Below, in pieces: positions 1 to 8,768 of a stretch of DNA of 43,140 nucleotides. The translations under genes and the position numbers were made by a program. The number at the start of each line of letters is the position of its first letter. Positions within the stretch are counted from its first letter, which is position 1. The notes under the pieces were generated by a model. The model was given only the letters and a program-made list of their open reading frames with translations. It made no database searches and was not told the origin of the DNA. Source of the DNA: an uncultured Pseudomonadota bacterium (GTDB lineage Bacteria; Myxococcota_A; UBA796; SXON01); assembly GCA_903921785.1 (NCBI GenBank), contig CAIXRH010000164.1:1-43140 (forward strand), in the 5' to 3' direction.

Positions 1-272
1 ACCCCCCGAGTTCCTTGGCCGCCCCGCCGCCCGCGCCCCCGCGGCCACGCGTGAGGCGGACGGGAGCGCGGGGGCGGCATCCGGGCGCCCGGCGGGCAAG
101 GGCGAACCAGCCGCCCCCGGTCGCGGCGCGCGCAGCGCCGGGACGGAGGGCCAGAGGCCCGACCGCGTACGGAGGCCGACGGCGACCGAAGGGAGCCGGC
201 ACGCCCTCGTCCGTCGGACGGCGCCCCTTGTGGCCGTGTCCCGCGGACCGCCCCGGGATACCCGGCCGCCCC
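1..272. other. no recognisable gene
   Basis: The region before the first clear start codon is extremely GC-rich. An open frame runs through it on the plus strand but translates to Pro/Arg/Ala-rich sequence with no family resemblance, so I treat it as non-coding upstream DNA. A GGATACCC box at 256-263 lies just before the ATG at 273 and is the only candidate promoter element seen. Confidence 0.5.
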
Positions 273-746
273 ATGCGAATCGGGCTCTTCCGACACGGCG
301 TCGCCGAAGACGTGGCGCGCAGCGACTTCGATCGCCGGCTCACCCCCGGCGGCGCGGCTGAGGTGCCGCGGATGGCCGAGGTGATGCGGCGCGCCGGGTA
401 CCGTCCGGCCACGATCCTCCACAGTCCGCTGGTGCGCACCACGCAGACCGCCGCGCTGCTCCACGAACGGTTCCCCGAGGCCCGGAAGGTGGAGCTGGAG
501 GCGCTCGCCTGGCCGGACCTCGACGAGATCCTCCGTTTCTGCGCCGGCATCCCCGACCCATTGCTGGTCGGCCACGAGCCCACCCTTGGGCGGCTCTGCG
601 GCCGCCTCATCGGCGCCCCCGACGGCGCCACCCCGATGGAGCGCGCCGGCTTCGTGCTCGTGGACGTGGACCGCATCCCCACGACCCGCCCCGGCCGCCT
701 CCGCCTGTTCCTCCACCCCGCCGTGGCGCCCCCAGACCAACCGTGA
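273..746 (+). CDS. SixA-like phosphohistidine phosphatase (histidine phosphatase superfamily)
   Basis: The 157-residue protein has the layout of small SixA-type members of the histidine phosphatase (phosphoglycerate-mutase-like) superfamily, which remove phosphate from phosphohistidine proteins or small phosphoesters in the cytoplasm. The catalytic R7-H8-G9 triplet opens the protein, SPLVRTTQTA around residues 51-60 supplies the second Arg, and LLVGHEPTL carries the second His (H101). The length fits SixA (about 160 residues). I chose the ATG at 273 because it places RHG at the expected distance from the N-terminus; the longer open frame upstream is low-complexity Pro/Arg. The actual substrate cannot be told from sequence. 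It sits about 75 bp upstream of the fadN operon, in the same direction but with a separate promoter between them. Confidence 0.85.
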   Translation: MRIGLFRHGVAEDVARSDFDRRLTPGGAAEVPRMAEVMRRAGYRPATILHSPLVRTTQTAALLHERFPEARKVELEALAWPDLDEILRFCAGIPDPLLVGHEPTLGRLCGRLIGAPDGATPMERAGFVLVDVDRIPTTRPGRLRLFLHPAVAPPDQP

Positions 747-767
747 CGGGAAGCTCACGGGCCGCCC

Positions 768-794
768 TTGCGGCCGGAGGCGCGCCCCCATAAT
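768..794 (+). promoter_or_regulatory. candidate sigma-70 promoter of fadN-fadA
   Basis: CATAAT at 789-794 matches the -10 consensus at five of six positions, which stands out in this GC-rich DNA. TTGCGG at 768-773 is a possible -35, with a shorter than usual 15-bp spacer. Transcription would begin near 800, giving a leader of roughly 20 nt before the ATG at 823. Confidence 0.55.
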
Positions 795-811
795 GAATGA
801 CGGTTCATTCA
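794..811 (+). promoter_or_regulatory. palindromic FadR(TetR-type)-like operator
   Basis: A perfect inverted repeat, TGAATGA-CGGT-TCATTCA, starts at the last base of the -10 box and covers the predicted transcription start. Its arms and spacer length match the operator known for the TetR-family FadR (YsiA) of Bacillus subtilis, which represses beta-oxidation genes and is released by long-chain acyl-CoA. The site precedes fadN, a member of that regulon in Bacillus, so the functional reading is plausible. Which regulator binds here is not known; a TetR gene lies at 7938-8537. Confidence 0.7.
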
Positions 812-822
812 GGAGCCACCGC

Positions 823-3189
823 ATGGCCATCGAGAAGGTTGCCGTCCTCGGGGCGGGCGTCATGGGGCAGGGCATCGCCGCCCACCTCGCGAACGCTGGG
901 ATCCCGAGCTTGCTGTTCGACATCGCGCCCAAGGAGGGCAACGACCCCCGCGCCCTCGCGAAGGCGGGCCTCGCCAACGTGGGCAAGCTCAAGCCGCCCG
1001 CGATGTTCCGCGCGGCGGATGTGTCGCTCATCTCCCCCTGCAACTACGACGCCGACGCCGGCCGCCTCGCCGAGTGCGACCTGGTGATCGAGGTCGTGGC
1101 CGAGGTGCTCTCCATCAAGGAGAAGGTCTTCTCCTGGGTCGCGGCGAACCGCCGCCCCGGCAGCATCGTGGCCAGCAACACGTCCGGCATCCCGCTGGCG
1201 GTCATGGCGGAGAAGTTCGCGCCGGAGCTCCGGCAGCACTTCCTCATCATGCACTTCTTCAACCCCGTCCGGTACATGCAGCTCCTCGAGATCGTCAGCG
1301 GTCCCGACACGCTGCCCGCGGTCACGGCGGAGGTGGCTCGGTTCGGCGAGCGGCAGCTCGGCAAGGGCATCGTCTACGCGAAGGACACCAACGCCTTCGT
1401 CGCCAACCGCGTCGGCACCTACGGGATGACCAGCGTCTTCCGCCACATGGCGCGCCTGGGCCTCACGGTCGAGCAGGTCGATGCGGTCTTCGGTAAGGCC
1501 ATGGGCCGGCCCGACAGCGCGGTCTTCCGCACGGGCGACCTCGTGGGCATCGACACGCTGGCCCACGTCATCCAGGGCATCTACGACGGCTGCCCGGACG
1601 ACGAGGAGCGCGCCTCCTTCGTGGTCCCCGACTACGTGAAGGCCCTCATCGAGAAGAAGTGGCTGGGCGACAAGACCGGCGGCGGCTTCTACAAGAAGGT
1701 GAAGAAGGATGGCGGGAAGAGCGAGATCTTCGCCCTCGACCTCAACACGCTGGAATACCGCCCCTCCGAGAAGGTGCGGTTCCCCTGCCTCGGCGCCGCC
1801 CGCGGCGCGGAGACCGTGGCCGAGAAGGTCAAGATCATCCTCAACTCCACCGACGTGGCCGCCGAGTTCGCCTGGGCCGTCACCGCCGACACGCTCCTCT
1901 ACGCGGCCAACCGCGTGGGCGAGATCGCCGACGACATCGTGAACATCGACCGCGGCATGCGCTGGGGCTTCCGCTGGGAGCAGGGTCCCTTCGAGTCGTG
2001 GGATGCGCTCGGCGTCCCGGAGACCGTGGCGCGCATGGAGGCCGAAGGCCGCACCGTGCCGGCCTGGGTCAAGGCGATGATCGCCTCGGGCCGCACGAAG
2101 TTCTACGATCGCGACAGCGCCGGGGTCATGACCTTCGCCCCGAAGGCCGGCGGCAGCGCCCCGCTCCCGCGCAGCACGGGCCAGCTCCAGCTCGACGACG
2201 TCCGCGCCCGCGGCGGCGAGATCGAGCGGAACATGAGCTCCAGCCTGCTCGACCTCGGCGATGGCGTCCTCTGCCTCGAATTCCACAGCAAGATGAACGC
2301 GCTCGACGATCTGATCTTCCCCATGTACGAGAAGGCGCAAGACCTGCTCGAAGCCGGGAAGTACGACGCGCTCGTGGTCGGCAACCAGGGCGGCACCGCC
2401 TTCTGCGCCGGCGCGAACATCCTCATGGTGCTCATGACCGCCATGTCCGGCGAGTGGGATCGCCTGGAGCAGATGATCAAGGGCATGCAGGACGGCCTTC
2501 AGCGCGCCCGCTACTCCAAGCGGCCGATCGTCACCGCGCCGTGGGGCCTCACCCTCGGCGGGGGCGTGGAGGTCACCATGCACTCCGCGGCCACCGTCGC
2601 GTGCGGCGAGATGTACTCCGGGCTCGTGGAGGTAGGCGTGGGCCTGCTCCCCGCGGGAGGCGGGTGCAAGGAGCTCACGATGCGGTTCCTCGGCGAGCAG
2701 CCGGCCGGCATCGCGATCGACCCCAACCCCTTCACCCAGAAGGCGTTCGAGTACATCGCCACCGCGAAGATCTTCATGTCGGCCGAAGAAGCCCGGGATG
2801 CCCGCATCCTCCGCCTCAGCGACCGCGTGGAGATGGACCCCGACGCCGTGATCGGCACCGCCAAGCAGGTGGCCCTCGGCCTCGTGGCCGGCGGCTACCA
2901 GCCGCCCAAGCCGCGCACCGCCAAGGTGGCGGGCACCCAGGGCAAGGGCACGCTCGACCTGGGCTTGTACCAGTTCAACATGAGCGGCATGGCCACCGAC
3001 TACGACGTGGTCGTGGGCAAGAAGGTGGCGCACGTCCTCTGCGGCGGCGACGTGCCGTACGGCACGGTCCGCACCGAGCAGGACCTCCTCGACCTCGAGC
3101 GGGAGGCCTTCCTCTCGCTCTGTGGCAACCCCCAGACCCAGGCCCGGATCCAGCACATGCTGGAGAAGGGCAAGCCGCTGCGCAACTAG
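823..3189 (+). CDS. fadN: 3-hydroxyacyl-CoA dehydrogenase / enoyl-CoA hydratase fusion, FadN type
   Basis: The 788-residue bifunctional enzyme catalyses the hydration and NAD-dependent oxidation steps of fatty-acid beta-oxidation. The dehydrogenase half comes first, with a Rossmann motif GAGVMGQG at residues 10-17, followed by two 3HCDH C-terminal-like segments. The hydratase (crotonase) half starts around residue 470, with GGTAFCAGANI near 522 and LGGGVEV near 577 forming the oxyanion-hole region. This order (dehydrogenase first) and the length match FadN of Bacillus (789 residues) rather than the hydratase-first FadB. AGGAG at 811-815 is well placed for the ATG at 823; an in-frame ATG at 793 lies inside the promoter/operator and is rejected. 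The thiolase gene follows after 10 bp, so the two are one operon, probably controlled by the operator at 794-811. Confidence 0.95.
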   Translation: MAIEKVAVLGAGVMGQGIAAHLANAGIPSLLFDIAPKEGNDPRALAKAGLANVGKLKPPAMFRAADVSLISPCNYDADAGRLAECDLVIEVVAEVLSIKEKVFSWVAANRRPGSIVASNTSGIPLAVMAEKFAPELRQHFLIMHFFNPVRYMQLLEIVSGPDTLPAVTAEVARFGERQLGKGIVYAKDTNAFVANRVGTYGMTSVFRHMARLGLTVEQVDAVFGKAMGRPDSAVFRTGDLVGIDTLAHVIQGIYDGCPDDEERASFVVPDYVKALIEKKWLGDKTGGGFYKKVKKDGGKSEIFALDLNTLEYRPSEKVRFPCLGAARGAETVAEKVKIILNSTDVAAEFAWAVTADTLLYAANRVGEIADDIVNIDRGMRWGFRWEQGPFESWDALGVPETVARMEAEGRTVPAWVKAMIASGRTKFYDRDSAGVMTFAPKAGGSAPLPRSTGQLQLDDVRARGGEIERNMSSSLLDLGDGVLCLEFHSKMNALDDLIFPMYEKAQDLLEAGKYDALVVGNQGGTAFCAGANILMVLMTAMSGEWDRLEQMIKGMQDGLQRARYSKRPIVTAPWGLTLGGGVEVTMHSAATVACGEMYSGLVEVGVGLLPAGGGCKELTMRFLGEQPAGIAIDPNPFTQKAFEYIATAKIFMSAEEARDARILRLSDRVEMDPDAVIGTAKQVALGLVAGGYQPPKPRTAKVAGTQGKGTLDLGLYQFNMSGMATDYDVVVGKKVAHVLCGGDVPYGTVRTEQDLLDLEREAFLSLCGNPQTQARIQHMLEKGKPLRN

Positions 3190-3199
3190 GAGCCATCCC

Positions 3200-4366
<1,167 letters not shown>

Positions 4367-4390
4367 GCGCGGTCGAAGAACGACGAGAAC

Positions 4391-4417
4391 GGCGACCGCC
4401 CGCCTTCGGCGGTCGCC
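4391..4417. terminator. strong GC hairpin downstream of fadA
   Basis: GGCGACCGCC at 4391-4400 and GGCGGTCGCC at 4408-4417 form a perfect 10-bp stem with a 7-nt loop. There is no clear T-run, so it is either a non-canonical terminator or an RNA-stabilising structure. It lies between the convergent fadA and aldo/keto reductase genes and could serve both. Confidence 0.55.
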
Positions 4418-4595
4418 GGGCTCTCCGGTCGGCCGGAGGCCTCCCTCCGATCCCTGTCGCGGCGCCACGAACCCGCCCCGGGCGGTCCGTGCGCCCGCCC
4501 CGCCAGGCTCGCCGCCTGCGGCTCCTCGACCGCCGACCCGTCCGGCCGGCAGGCCGATGTCGCGCCTCCAGCCCGTGAACGAACTCGTCGCCGAT

Positions 4596-5594
4596 TCAGC
4601 GCCGCTTTTCGCTGTCCAGGGTGGCCATCTGCGCCGCAGCGTAGCGGGTGCCAGCTACCGCTTCGGCGGGGAGCGCCGCGCCGATCGCCGCCACGTCCTC
4701 TGCCGACAACCCTCGGTTCAACGCGCCGAGCGCCTCGCTCAGCCGATCGAGGCGACGCGCCCCCACGAGCGGGACGATGTCCTCCCCCTGCGCCAGCACC
4801 CAGGCGATCGCCGCCTGCGCCACGGTCAGGCCCCGGACTTCCGCCACCGGACGGAGCTGGTCGACCAGGGCGAGGTTGGCGGTGAGGTTCTCGGCGGCGA
4901 AGCGAGGGATGAAGCGGCGCATGTCCCGCGCGTCGGGGGCTGGGGCGCGCCAGTTGCCCGAGATGAGCCCACGAGCGAGCACGCCATACGCGGTGATCCC
5001 GGTACCCAGCGCCCGACAGGTGGGGAGGATCTCAGCCTCGATGCTGCGGGTGGCGAGGCCGTATTCGATCTGGAGGTCGACGATCGGGTGCACCGCCGCT
5101 GCGCGCCGCACCGTGTCCGCGCCGACCTCGGAGAGGCCGATGTGCCGGACGTATCCGGCGCGTACGAGGTCCGCGATCGCCCCGATGGTCTCCTCGATGG
5201 GCACCTGGGGGTCGAGGCGGGAGGGGCGGTAGATGTCGATGTGGTCGAGGCCGAGGCGACGGAGGCTATAGGCGCAGGCCGTCTTCACCGCCGAGGGCCG
5301 GGTGTCGAAGCCGAGCCAGTTGCCCGCCGGATCACGCTGGGCGCCGAACTTCACGCTCACGCAGACCTGGTCGCGACGGACGCCGTGGAGCGCCTCCCCG
5401 AGCAGCTGCTCGTTGTGGCCCATCCCGTAGAAATCGCCGGTGTCGAGGAGGGTCACCCCGGCGTCGAGGGCGGCGGCGATCGTGGCGAGGCTCTCTCCGC
5501 GGTCCCCCGGACCGTACATGTCGGACATGCCCATACAACCGAGGCCGATGCGGGACACGAGGGGACCAGACGAGCCGAGACGGACACGTTGCAT
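4596..5594 (-). CDS. aldo/keto reductase family oxidoreductase
   Basis: The 332-residue (beta/alpha)8-barrel protein belongs to the NADPH-dependent aldo/keto reductases, which reduce aldehydes and ketones in the cytoplasm. It shows LDTGDFYG with D51 and Y56 and VSVKFG with K82, the usual catalytic Asp, Tyr and Lys. The position where the family normally has the catalytic His (QHR-x-DP) reads IYRPSRLDP here, with Ser125 in place of His. Sequences of this kind occur in a subgroup related to AKR13, so it need not be inactive, but the natural substrate is unclear. The C-terminal cofactor segment with VPLVGARRLDRL is intact. It is convergent with fadA and divergent from the kinase gene, so it looks monocistronic. 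CCTCTACC at 5616-5623 (GGTAGAGG on its strand) is a possible -10. Confidence 0.9.
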   Translation of the reverse strand: MQRVRLGSSGPLVSRIGLGCMGMSDMYGPGDRGESLATIAAALDAGVTLLDTGDFYGMGHNEQLLGEALHGVRRDQVCVSVKFGAQRDPAGNWLGFDTRPSAVKTACAYSLRRLGLDHIDIYRPSRLDPQVPIEETIGAIADLVRAGYVRHIGLSEVGADTVRRAAAVHPIVDLQIEYGLATRSIEAEILPTCRALGTGITAYGVLARGLISGNWRAPAPDARDMRRFIPRFAAENLTANLALVDQLRPVAEVRGLTVAQAAIAWVLAQGEDIVPLVGARRLDRLSEALGALNRGLSAEDVAAIGAALPAEAVAGTRYAAAQMATLDSEKRR

Positions 5595-5696
5595 GCGGAC
5601 CAGGGGTTCGGCTGCCCTCTACCCTGGAGGCGGGGCCGCGCGTCCGCCTCACGCGCCGCCGCCGCGGTGATTATTCCCCTCGGGCACGGAGCCCCC

Positions 5697-6965
5697 ATGC
5701 CCGACCCCCGCCCCGAGAGCCCCGCCGGGGCGACCTGGCACGACCTCGACGAGGCCGCCGCCCCCACCCTGGTCGTCGACGAGCGCGGCCCCGCCGCGCC
5801 CACGCTCGCCCCCGCCGATCTCGCCGACGCCGCGCCCGCCGGCCCCACGCTCGCGCCGCCCTCCATCGACGGCCGGGTCCGCCCCGCCGCCCCGGCCGAG
5901 ACCACGGAGGCGCGGGTCACGGTGCTCCCGGAGATCGTCAGCGTGGGGGATCGCGCTTCGCTGCGGACGAGGACCGAGCCGCGCTTCAAGCCGCTGGGCG
6001 CCGCGGGGCACGGCGGCCTCGGCGAGGTCGTGATCGCGCTCGACCAGGACATCGGGCGGAAGGTGGCGATCAAGCGCATCCGTCACGACCGGGTGTCGCC
6101 GGGGGCGGTGCTGCGCTTCGTGCAGGAGATTCGTACGGTCGGGCGGTTGGAGCACGCGAACATCGTGCCGATCCACGACGTGGGGCGGGACGCGTCCGGG
6201 GCGCTGTACTTCGTGATGCGGTACGTCGAGGGCGAGACGCTCGAGACGATCATCGGGAAGCTCCGAGCCGGCGACGCCGCCACCCACCGCGCCTACGGCT
6301 TCGAACGCCGCGTACAGGTGATCGCCGCCGTGCTCGACGCGCTCGCCTTCGCCCACGCCCACGGCATCGTCCACCGCGACCTGAAGCCGGCGAACATCAT
6401 GGTCGGTCCCTACGGCGAAGTGATGCTGCTGGACTGGGGGATCGCGAGGGTGGAGGCTCAGGTCCCGGCGGAAGGTCAGGGGCAGGCCGTCGGGACGCCG
6501 CTCTACATGTCGCCGGAGCAGGCGCGCGGCGAGAAGGTCGACGCACGGAGCGACCTCTACTCGATCAGCGTGGTGCTCCACGAGCTGCTCACCCTCCGGC
6601 ATTACCTGGAGGACTGCGAGACCACGGAGGCGACGCTCCGCGGGGTGCTGGAGCGCCCGGTTCCGAAGGCCGCACTGACGGGGAGCAAGGTTCAACCTCA
6701 ATTGCCGATGGACCTCACCTGGTTCGTCGACCAGGGCGTCCAGAAGGACCCGGCGCGGCGTTACCCCTCGGCCCAGGCGATGCTCGACCGCCTCGCCGCC
6801 CGCGCGGAGGGCGACGTGCCCGTCCAGTGCCACGTGACGTTCACCCAGCGGATCTTGTCGCGGACGATGCGCCAGGTGAACCGGCACCCGGTCCTCGCCG
6901 CGTTCGGGCTGGTCGGCGGCGCGGCGGGCGTCGTCAGCGGGCTAGCGTGGGCGGTGGTCGGCTGA
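5697..6965 (+). CDS. serine/threonine protein kinase with C-terminal membrane anchor
   Basis: The 422-residue Hanks-type kinase phosphorylates Ser/Thr residues of unknown partner proteins. Residues 1-95 are an Ala/Pro-rich, probably disordered leader. The kinase domain follows, with a glycine-rich loop at 101-111, VAIK with Lys126, HRDLKPAN with catalytic Asp228, LLDWGIA at 244-250 (DWG in place of the usual DFG), GTPLYMSPEQ at 267-275 and DARSDLYS in the F helix. All catalytic residues are present, so it should be active. A hydrophobic segment at about 397-421 ends the protein and probably anchors it in the inner membrane with the kinase in the cytoplasm; no sensor domain follows the anchor. 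The ATG at 5697 starts the plausible protein. The open frame extends far upstream only because it is antisense to the aldo/keto reductase gene. Such kinases are abundant in Myxococcota. Confidence 0.92.
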   Translation: MPDPRPESPAGATWHDLDEAAAPTLVVDERGPAAPTLAPADLADAAPAGPTLAPPSIDGRVRPAAPAETTEARVTVLPEIVSVGDRASLRTRTEPRFKPLGAAGHGGLGEVVIALDQDIGRKVAIKRIRHDRVSPGAVLRFVQEIRTVGRLEHANIVPIHDVGRDASGALYFVMRYVEGETLETIIGKLRAGDAATHRAYGFERRVQVIAAVLDALAFAHAHGIVHRDLKPANIMVGPYGEVMLLDWGIARVEAQVPAEGQGQAVGTPLYMSPEQARGEKVDARSDLYSISVVLHELLTLRHYLEDCETTEATLRGVLERPVPKAALTGSKVQPQLPMDLTWFVDQGVQKDPARRYPSAQAMLDRLAARAEGDVPVQCHVTFTQRILSRTMRQVNRHPVLAAFGLVGGAAGVVSGLAWAVVG

Positions 6966-7010
6966 TTGGAATGACGTAACAGAATATACGTTTTATCGCG
7001 CCAATTGCTA

Positions 7011-7075
7011 CCCTTCTCCCTCCGGGAGAAGATGGCGCGAAGCGCCGGATGAGGGGACTCGCAGCGCCCCGTTCC
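7011..7075 (+). repeat. REP-like double hairpin element, copy 1
   Basis: CTTCTCCC-TCC-GGGAGAAG at 7013-7031 forms a perfect 8-bp hairpin, followed by GGCGC-GAA-GCGCC as a second hairpin and then GGATGAGGGG. The same block recurs at 11823-11890. Elements of this general form (two short hairpins followed by GGATGAGGG) are known as dispersed repeats in several proteobacterial genomes. It lies between the kinase gene and the next lipoprotein gene. Confidence 0.7.
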
Positions 7076-7199
7076 AGGCCACTCTCTCCCGCTCCCCCCG
7101 GCGGCGGGCCTCCGGACCAGTCCCGCACGCTGCGCCCCAGCAAACCGCCCCGTCGACACGCCCCCCGAAACCGCCGGAGCTCCTGGGCATCCCGGCCCC

Positions 7200-7934
7200 A
7201 TGCTGCCGCTCCTCCTCGCCTGCCTCCCCCCGATCCTCGACTCGGGCGACTCCGCCCCCGACACCGCCCCGGCCGTCGACACCGGCGACACCGCCCCCGA
7301 CCCCGTGACCCTCCGGTTCACCCTGACGAACACCTCGGCCGCTGGGGACCTCTCCACCTCCGCGGGGCCGACGGACATCGCGCTCGCCCCCGGTCTCCTG
7401 GTGGTCCACGATCCGGGCTGGTCCCTGTTCACCCTCGGCGCCGTGGCCGAGGACACCCCGCTGGAGCCCCTGGCCGAGGACGGTGATCCGACGGCGCTGC
7501 AGGCCGCGCTCGCCGCGGACCCCGCCGTCCGGGAGGTGCTGCTGCTCTCCGTGAAGGACGACACCACCTACGCCGCGGCCCCGATGCACCCGGGCGAACA
7601 CGCGAGCGTGCTCGCGGCCGTGTCCGCGGACGAGAACGTGAGCTTCCTCGCGATGTTCGGGCAGTCCAACGACGTGGTCGTCGCCACCGCGCCGGGCGGC
7701 GTGGCGGGGCTCTCCGGGGACGGCCTCGCTGCGCTCTCGCTCGGGCTCTACGACGTGGGCACCGAGGTGAACCAGGAGCCCGGCGCCGGCAGCGACCAGG
7801 CGCCGCGACAGGCCGCGCCCGACACCGGCGCCGCCGAGGGCGGGACGATCACCGCCCTCTCCGGCACCGACTCCTCGGGGTGGACCTGGCCCGACCCGAC
7901 CACCTTCGCCACGCTGGTGCCGACGGCGGAGTGA
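7200..7934 (+). CDS. spondin-domain lipoprotein
   Basis: The 244-residue protein begins MLPLLLACLPP, a very short hydrophobic leader ending in a lipobox-like LLAC, then an Asp/Thr-rich linker (SGDSAPDTAPAVDTGDTAPD). The rest resembles the bacterial Spondin_N family: a beta-rich start (RFTLTNTS), LALAPGLLVVHDPGWSLFTLG, LEPLAEDGDPTALQAALA and the family-typical YDVGTEVNQEPGAGSDQ. In these proteins the domain is extracellular and probably binds a ligand or metal; the bacterial role is not known. The predicted signal peptide is only 7 residues before Cys8 and has no positive charge, which is unusual. It is convergent with the TetR gene (3 bp between them). Confidence 0.75.
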   Translation: MLPLLLACLPPILDSGDSAPDTAPAVDTGDTAPDPVTLRFTLTNTSAAGDLSTSAGPTDIALAPGLLVVHDPGWSLFTLGAVAEDTPLEPLAEDGDPTALQAALAADPAVREVLLLSVKDDTTYAAAPMHPGEHASVLAAVSADENVSFLAMFGQSNDVVVATAPGGVAGLSGDGLAALSLGLYDVGTEVNQEPGAGSDQAPRQAAPDTGAAEGGTITALSGTDSSGWTWPDPTTFATLVPTAE

Positions 7935-7937
7935 CCG

Positions 7938-8537
7938 TCAGCCCCGCGCCAGCCCATACGTAAAGAGCCCGATGAGCTCCATCGTGACGACCGCGGGGTC
8001 CAGCCCCCCCTCCTGCGCCAGCCACCCCCAGGTGAGCCGCTCGACGCCGCCGACGATCGCCAGCGCCACCGGGCGTACGGCGTGCGGCCGCAGCAGGCCC
8101 CGCTCCACCGACGCCGCGAGGATCTCCTCCGTAAGCCCCTCGACCTGGGCCGTCCACGCTCGGACGGCCTCCCCGCCCGGACCCGCCGCGCGCGCCTCCC
8201 GGAGCGCCACCTGGGTGAGCGCAGGTTGGCCGCCGATGAGGGTCGCGAGCGCCTCGCCGAGCTCAGCGTAGACCACGGGCGGGGCGGTGTCGGCGGCCAG
8301 GGCGTCCCGGGCGGTGGCGAGCGCAGCCACGAGCGGCCCGTAGAGCCGCTCGAGCAGCACCGCGAAGAGCGCGTGTTTGTCGGAGTAGTAGAGGTAGAAC
8401 GTGCCCCGGGCCACATCCGCGGCGGCGACGATCCGCTCCACCGTCGCCCCGGCGTAGCCGGCGGAGAGGAGCTCCTGGACGCCCGCTTCATCGAGCCGAC
8501 TCCGCTTCTCCAGCTTTTTGTCCTCTCGTCGGCCCAT
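7938..8537 (-). CDS. TetR/AcrR-family transcriptional regulator
   Basis: The 199-residue protein has a typical TetR layout. The N-terminal DNA-binding domain includes the helix-turn-helix segment GATVERIVAAADVARGTFYLYYSDKHALF at about residues 30-58, and an all-helical ligand-binding domain follows. TetR proteins usually repress nearby genes and are released by a small ligand. The divergent neighbour is a fatty-acid-hydroxylase-like gene with a palindrome inside its promoter, which is the most likely local target. Because fadN carries a TetR-type FadR operator, this protein is also one candidate for that regulator, but the two palindromes differ, so it may bind only one of them. The ATG at 8537 gives the normal short N-terminal arm; the much longer frame upstream is antisense to the hydroxylase gene. 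Confidence 0.92.
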   Translation of the reverse strand: MGRREDKKLEKRSRLDEAGVQELLSAGYAGATVERIVAAADVARGTFYLYYSDKHALFAVLLERLYGPLVAALATARDALAADTAPPVVYAELGEALATLIGGQPALTQVALREARAAGPGGEAVRAWTAQVEGLTEEILAASVERGLLRPHAVRPVALAIVGGVERLTWGWLAQEGGLDPAVVTMELIGLFTYGLARG

Positions 8538-8639
8538 GCGCCGGTCTAAGCCGGCGGGCGCGGCGGCGGCGCGTGCAACCGGGGCGACACCCGCCGCCGC
8601 CCCGGCGGGCCGACCGCCCCGATCGACCCCTCCGCCCGC

Positions 8640-8722
8640 CCCGCCATTCTCGCCGACGGCGCCCCTCGACCGCCGACGTGGCCGGTTGGAAGGGCCCTCT
8701 CGCGCCGCCCGCCCTTCGACAC
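8640..8722 (+). repeat. dispersed 85-bp intergenic repeat, copy A
   Basis: This copy contains CGCCATTCTCGCCGACGG near its start, the core CCTCGACCGCCGAC and a GCCCTTCGA end block. The same ordered blocks occur at 19053-19137 and 34288-34372, and inverted at 9376-9461 and 42533-42617. It lies between the divergent TetR and hydroxylase genes. Confidence 0.75.
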
Positions 8723-8733
8723 CCTTTTCGGTC

Positions 8734-8762
8734 TTGACTTTTATGACGATCATGTCATTTTT
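8734..8762 (+). promoter_or_regulatory. promoter with palindromic operator before the hydroxylase gene
   Basis: TTGACT at 8734-8739 is a good -35 hexamer, and an AT-rich segment around 8756-8762 could be the -10. Between them lies the palindrome ATGAC-GATCAT-GTCAT (8743-8758). A repressor bound there would block the promoter. The divergent TetR protein is the natural candidate. The AT-rich stretch is conspicuous in this GC-rich region. Confidence 0.55.
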
Positions 8763-8768
8763 AGGACC

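Noticed and set aside
793-822. ATG at 793 as start of fadN (ten extra residues)
   Set aside because: It lies inside the -10/operator region, and AGGAG at 811-815 is correctly spaced only for the ATG at 823.
4371-4575. A sixth full copy of the 85-bp repeat after fadA
   Set aside because: Only partial, rearranged matches in opposite orientations (4371-4400 and 4505-4575) were seen, so it was not listed as a clear copy.
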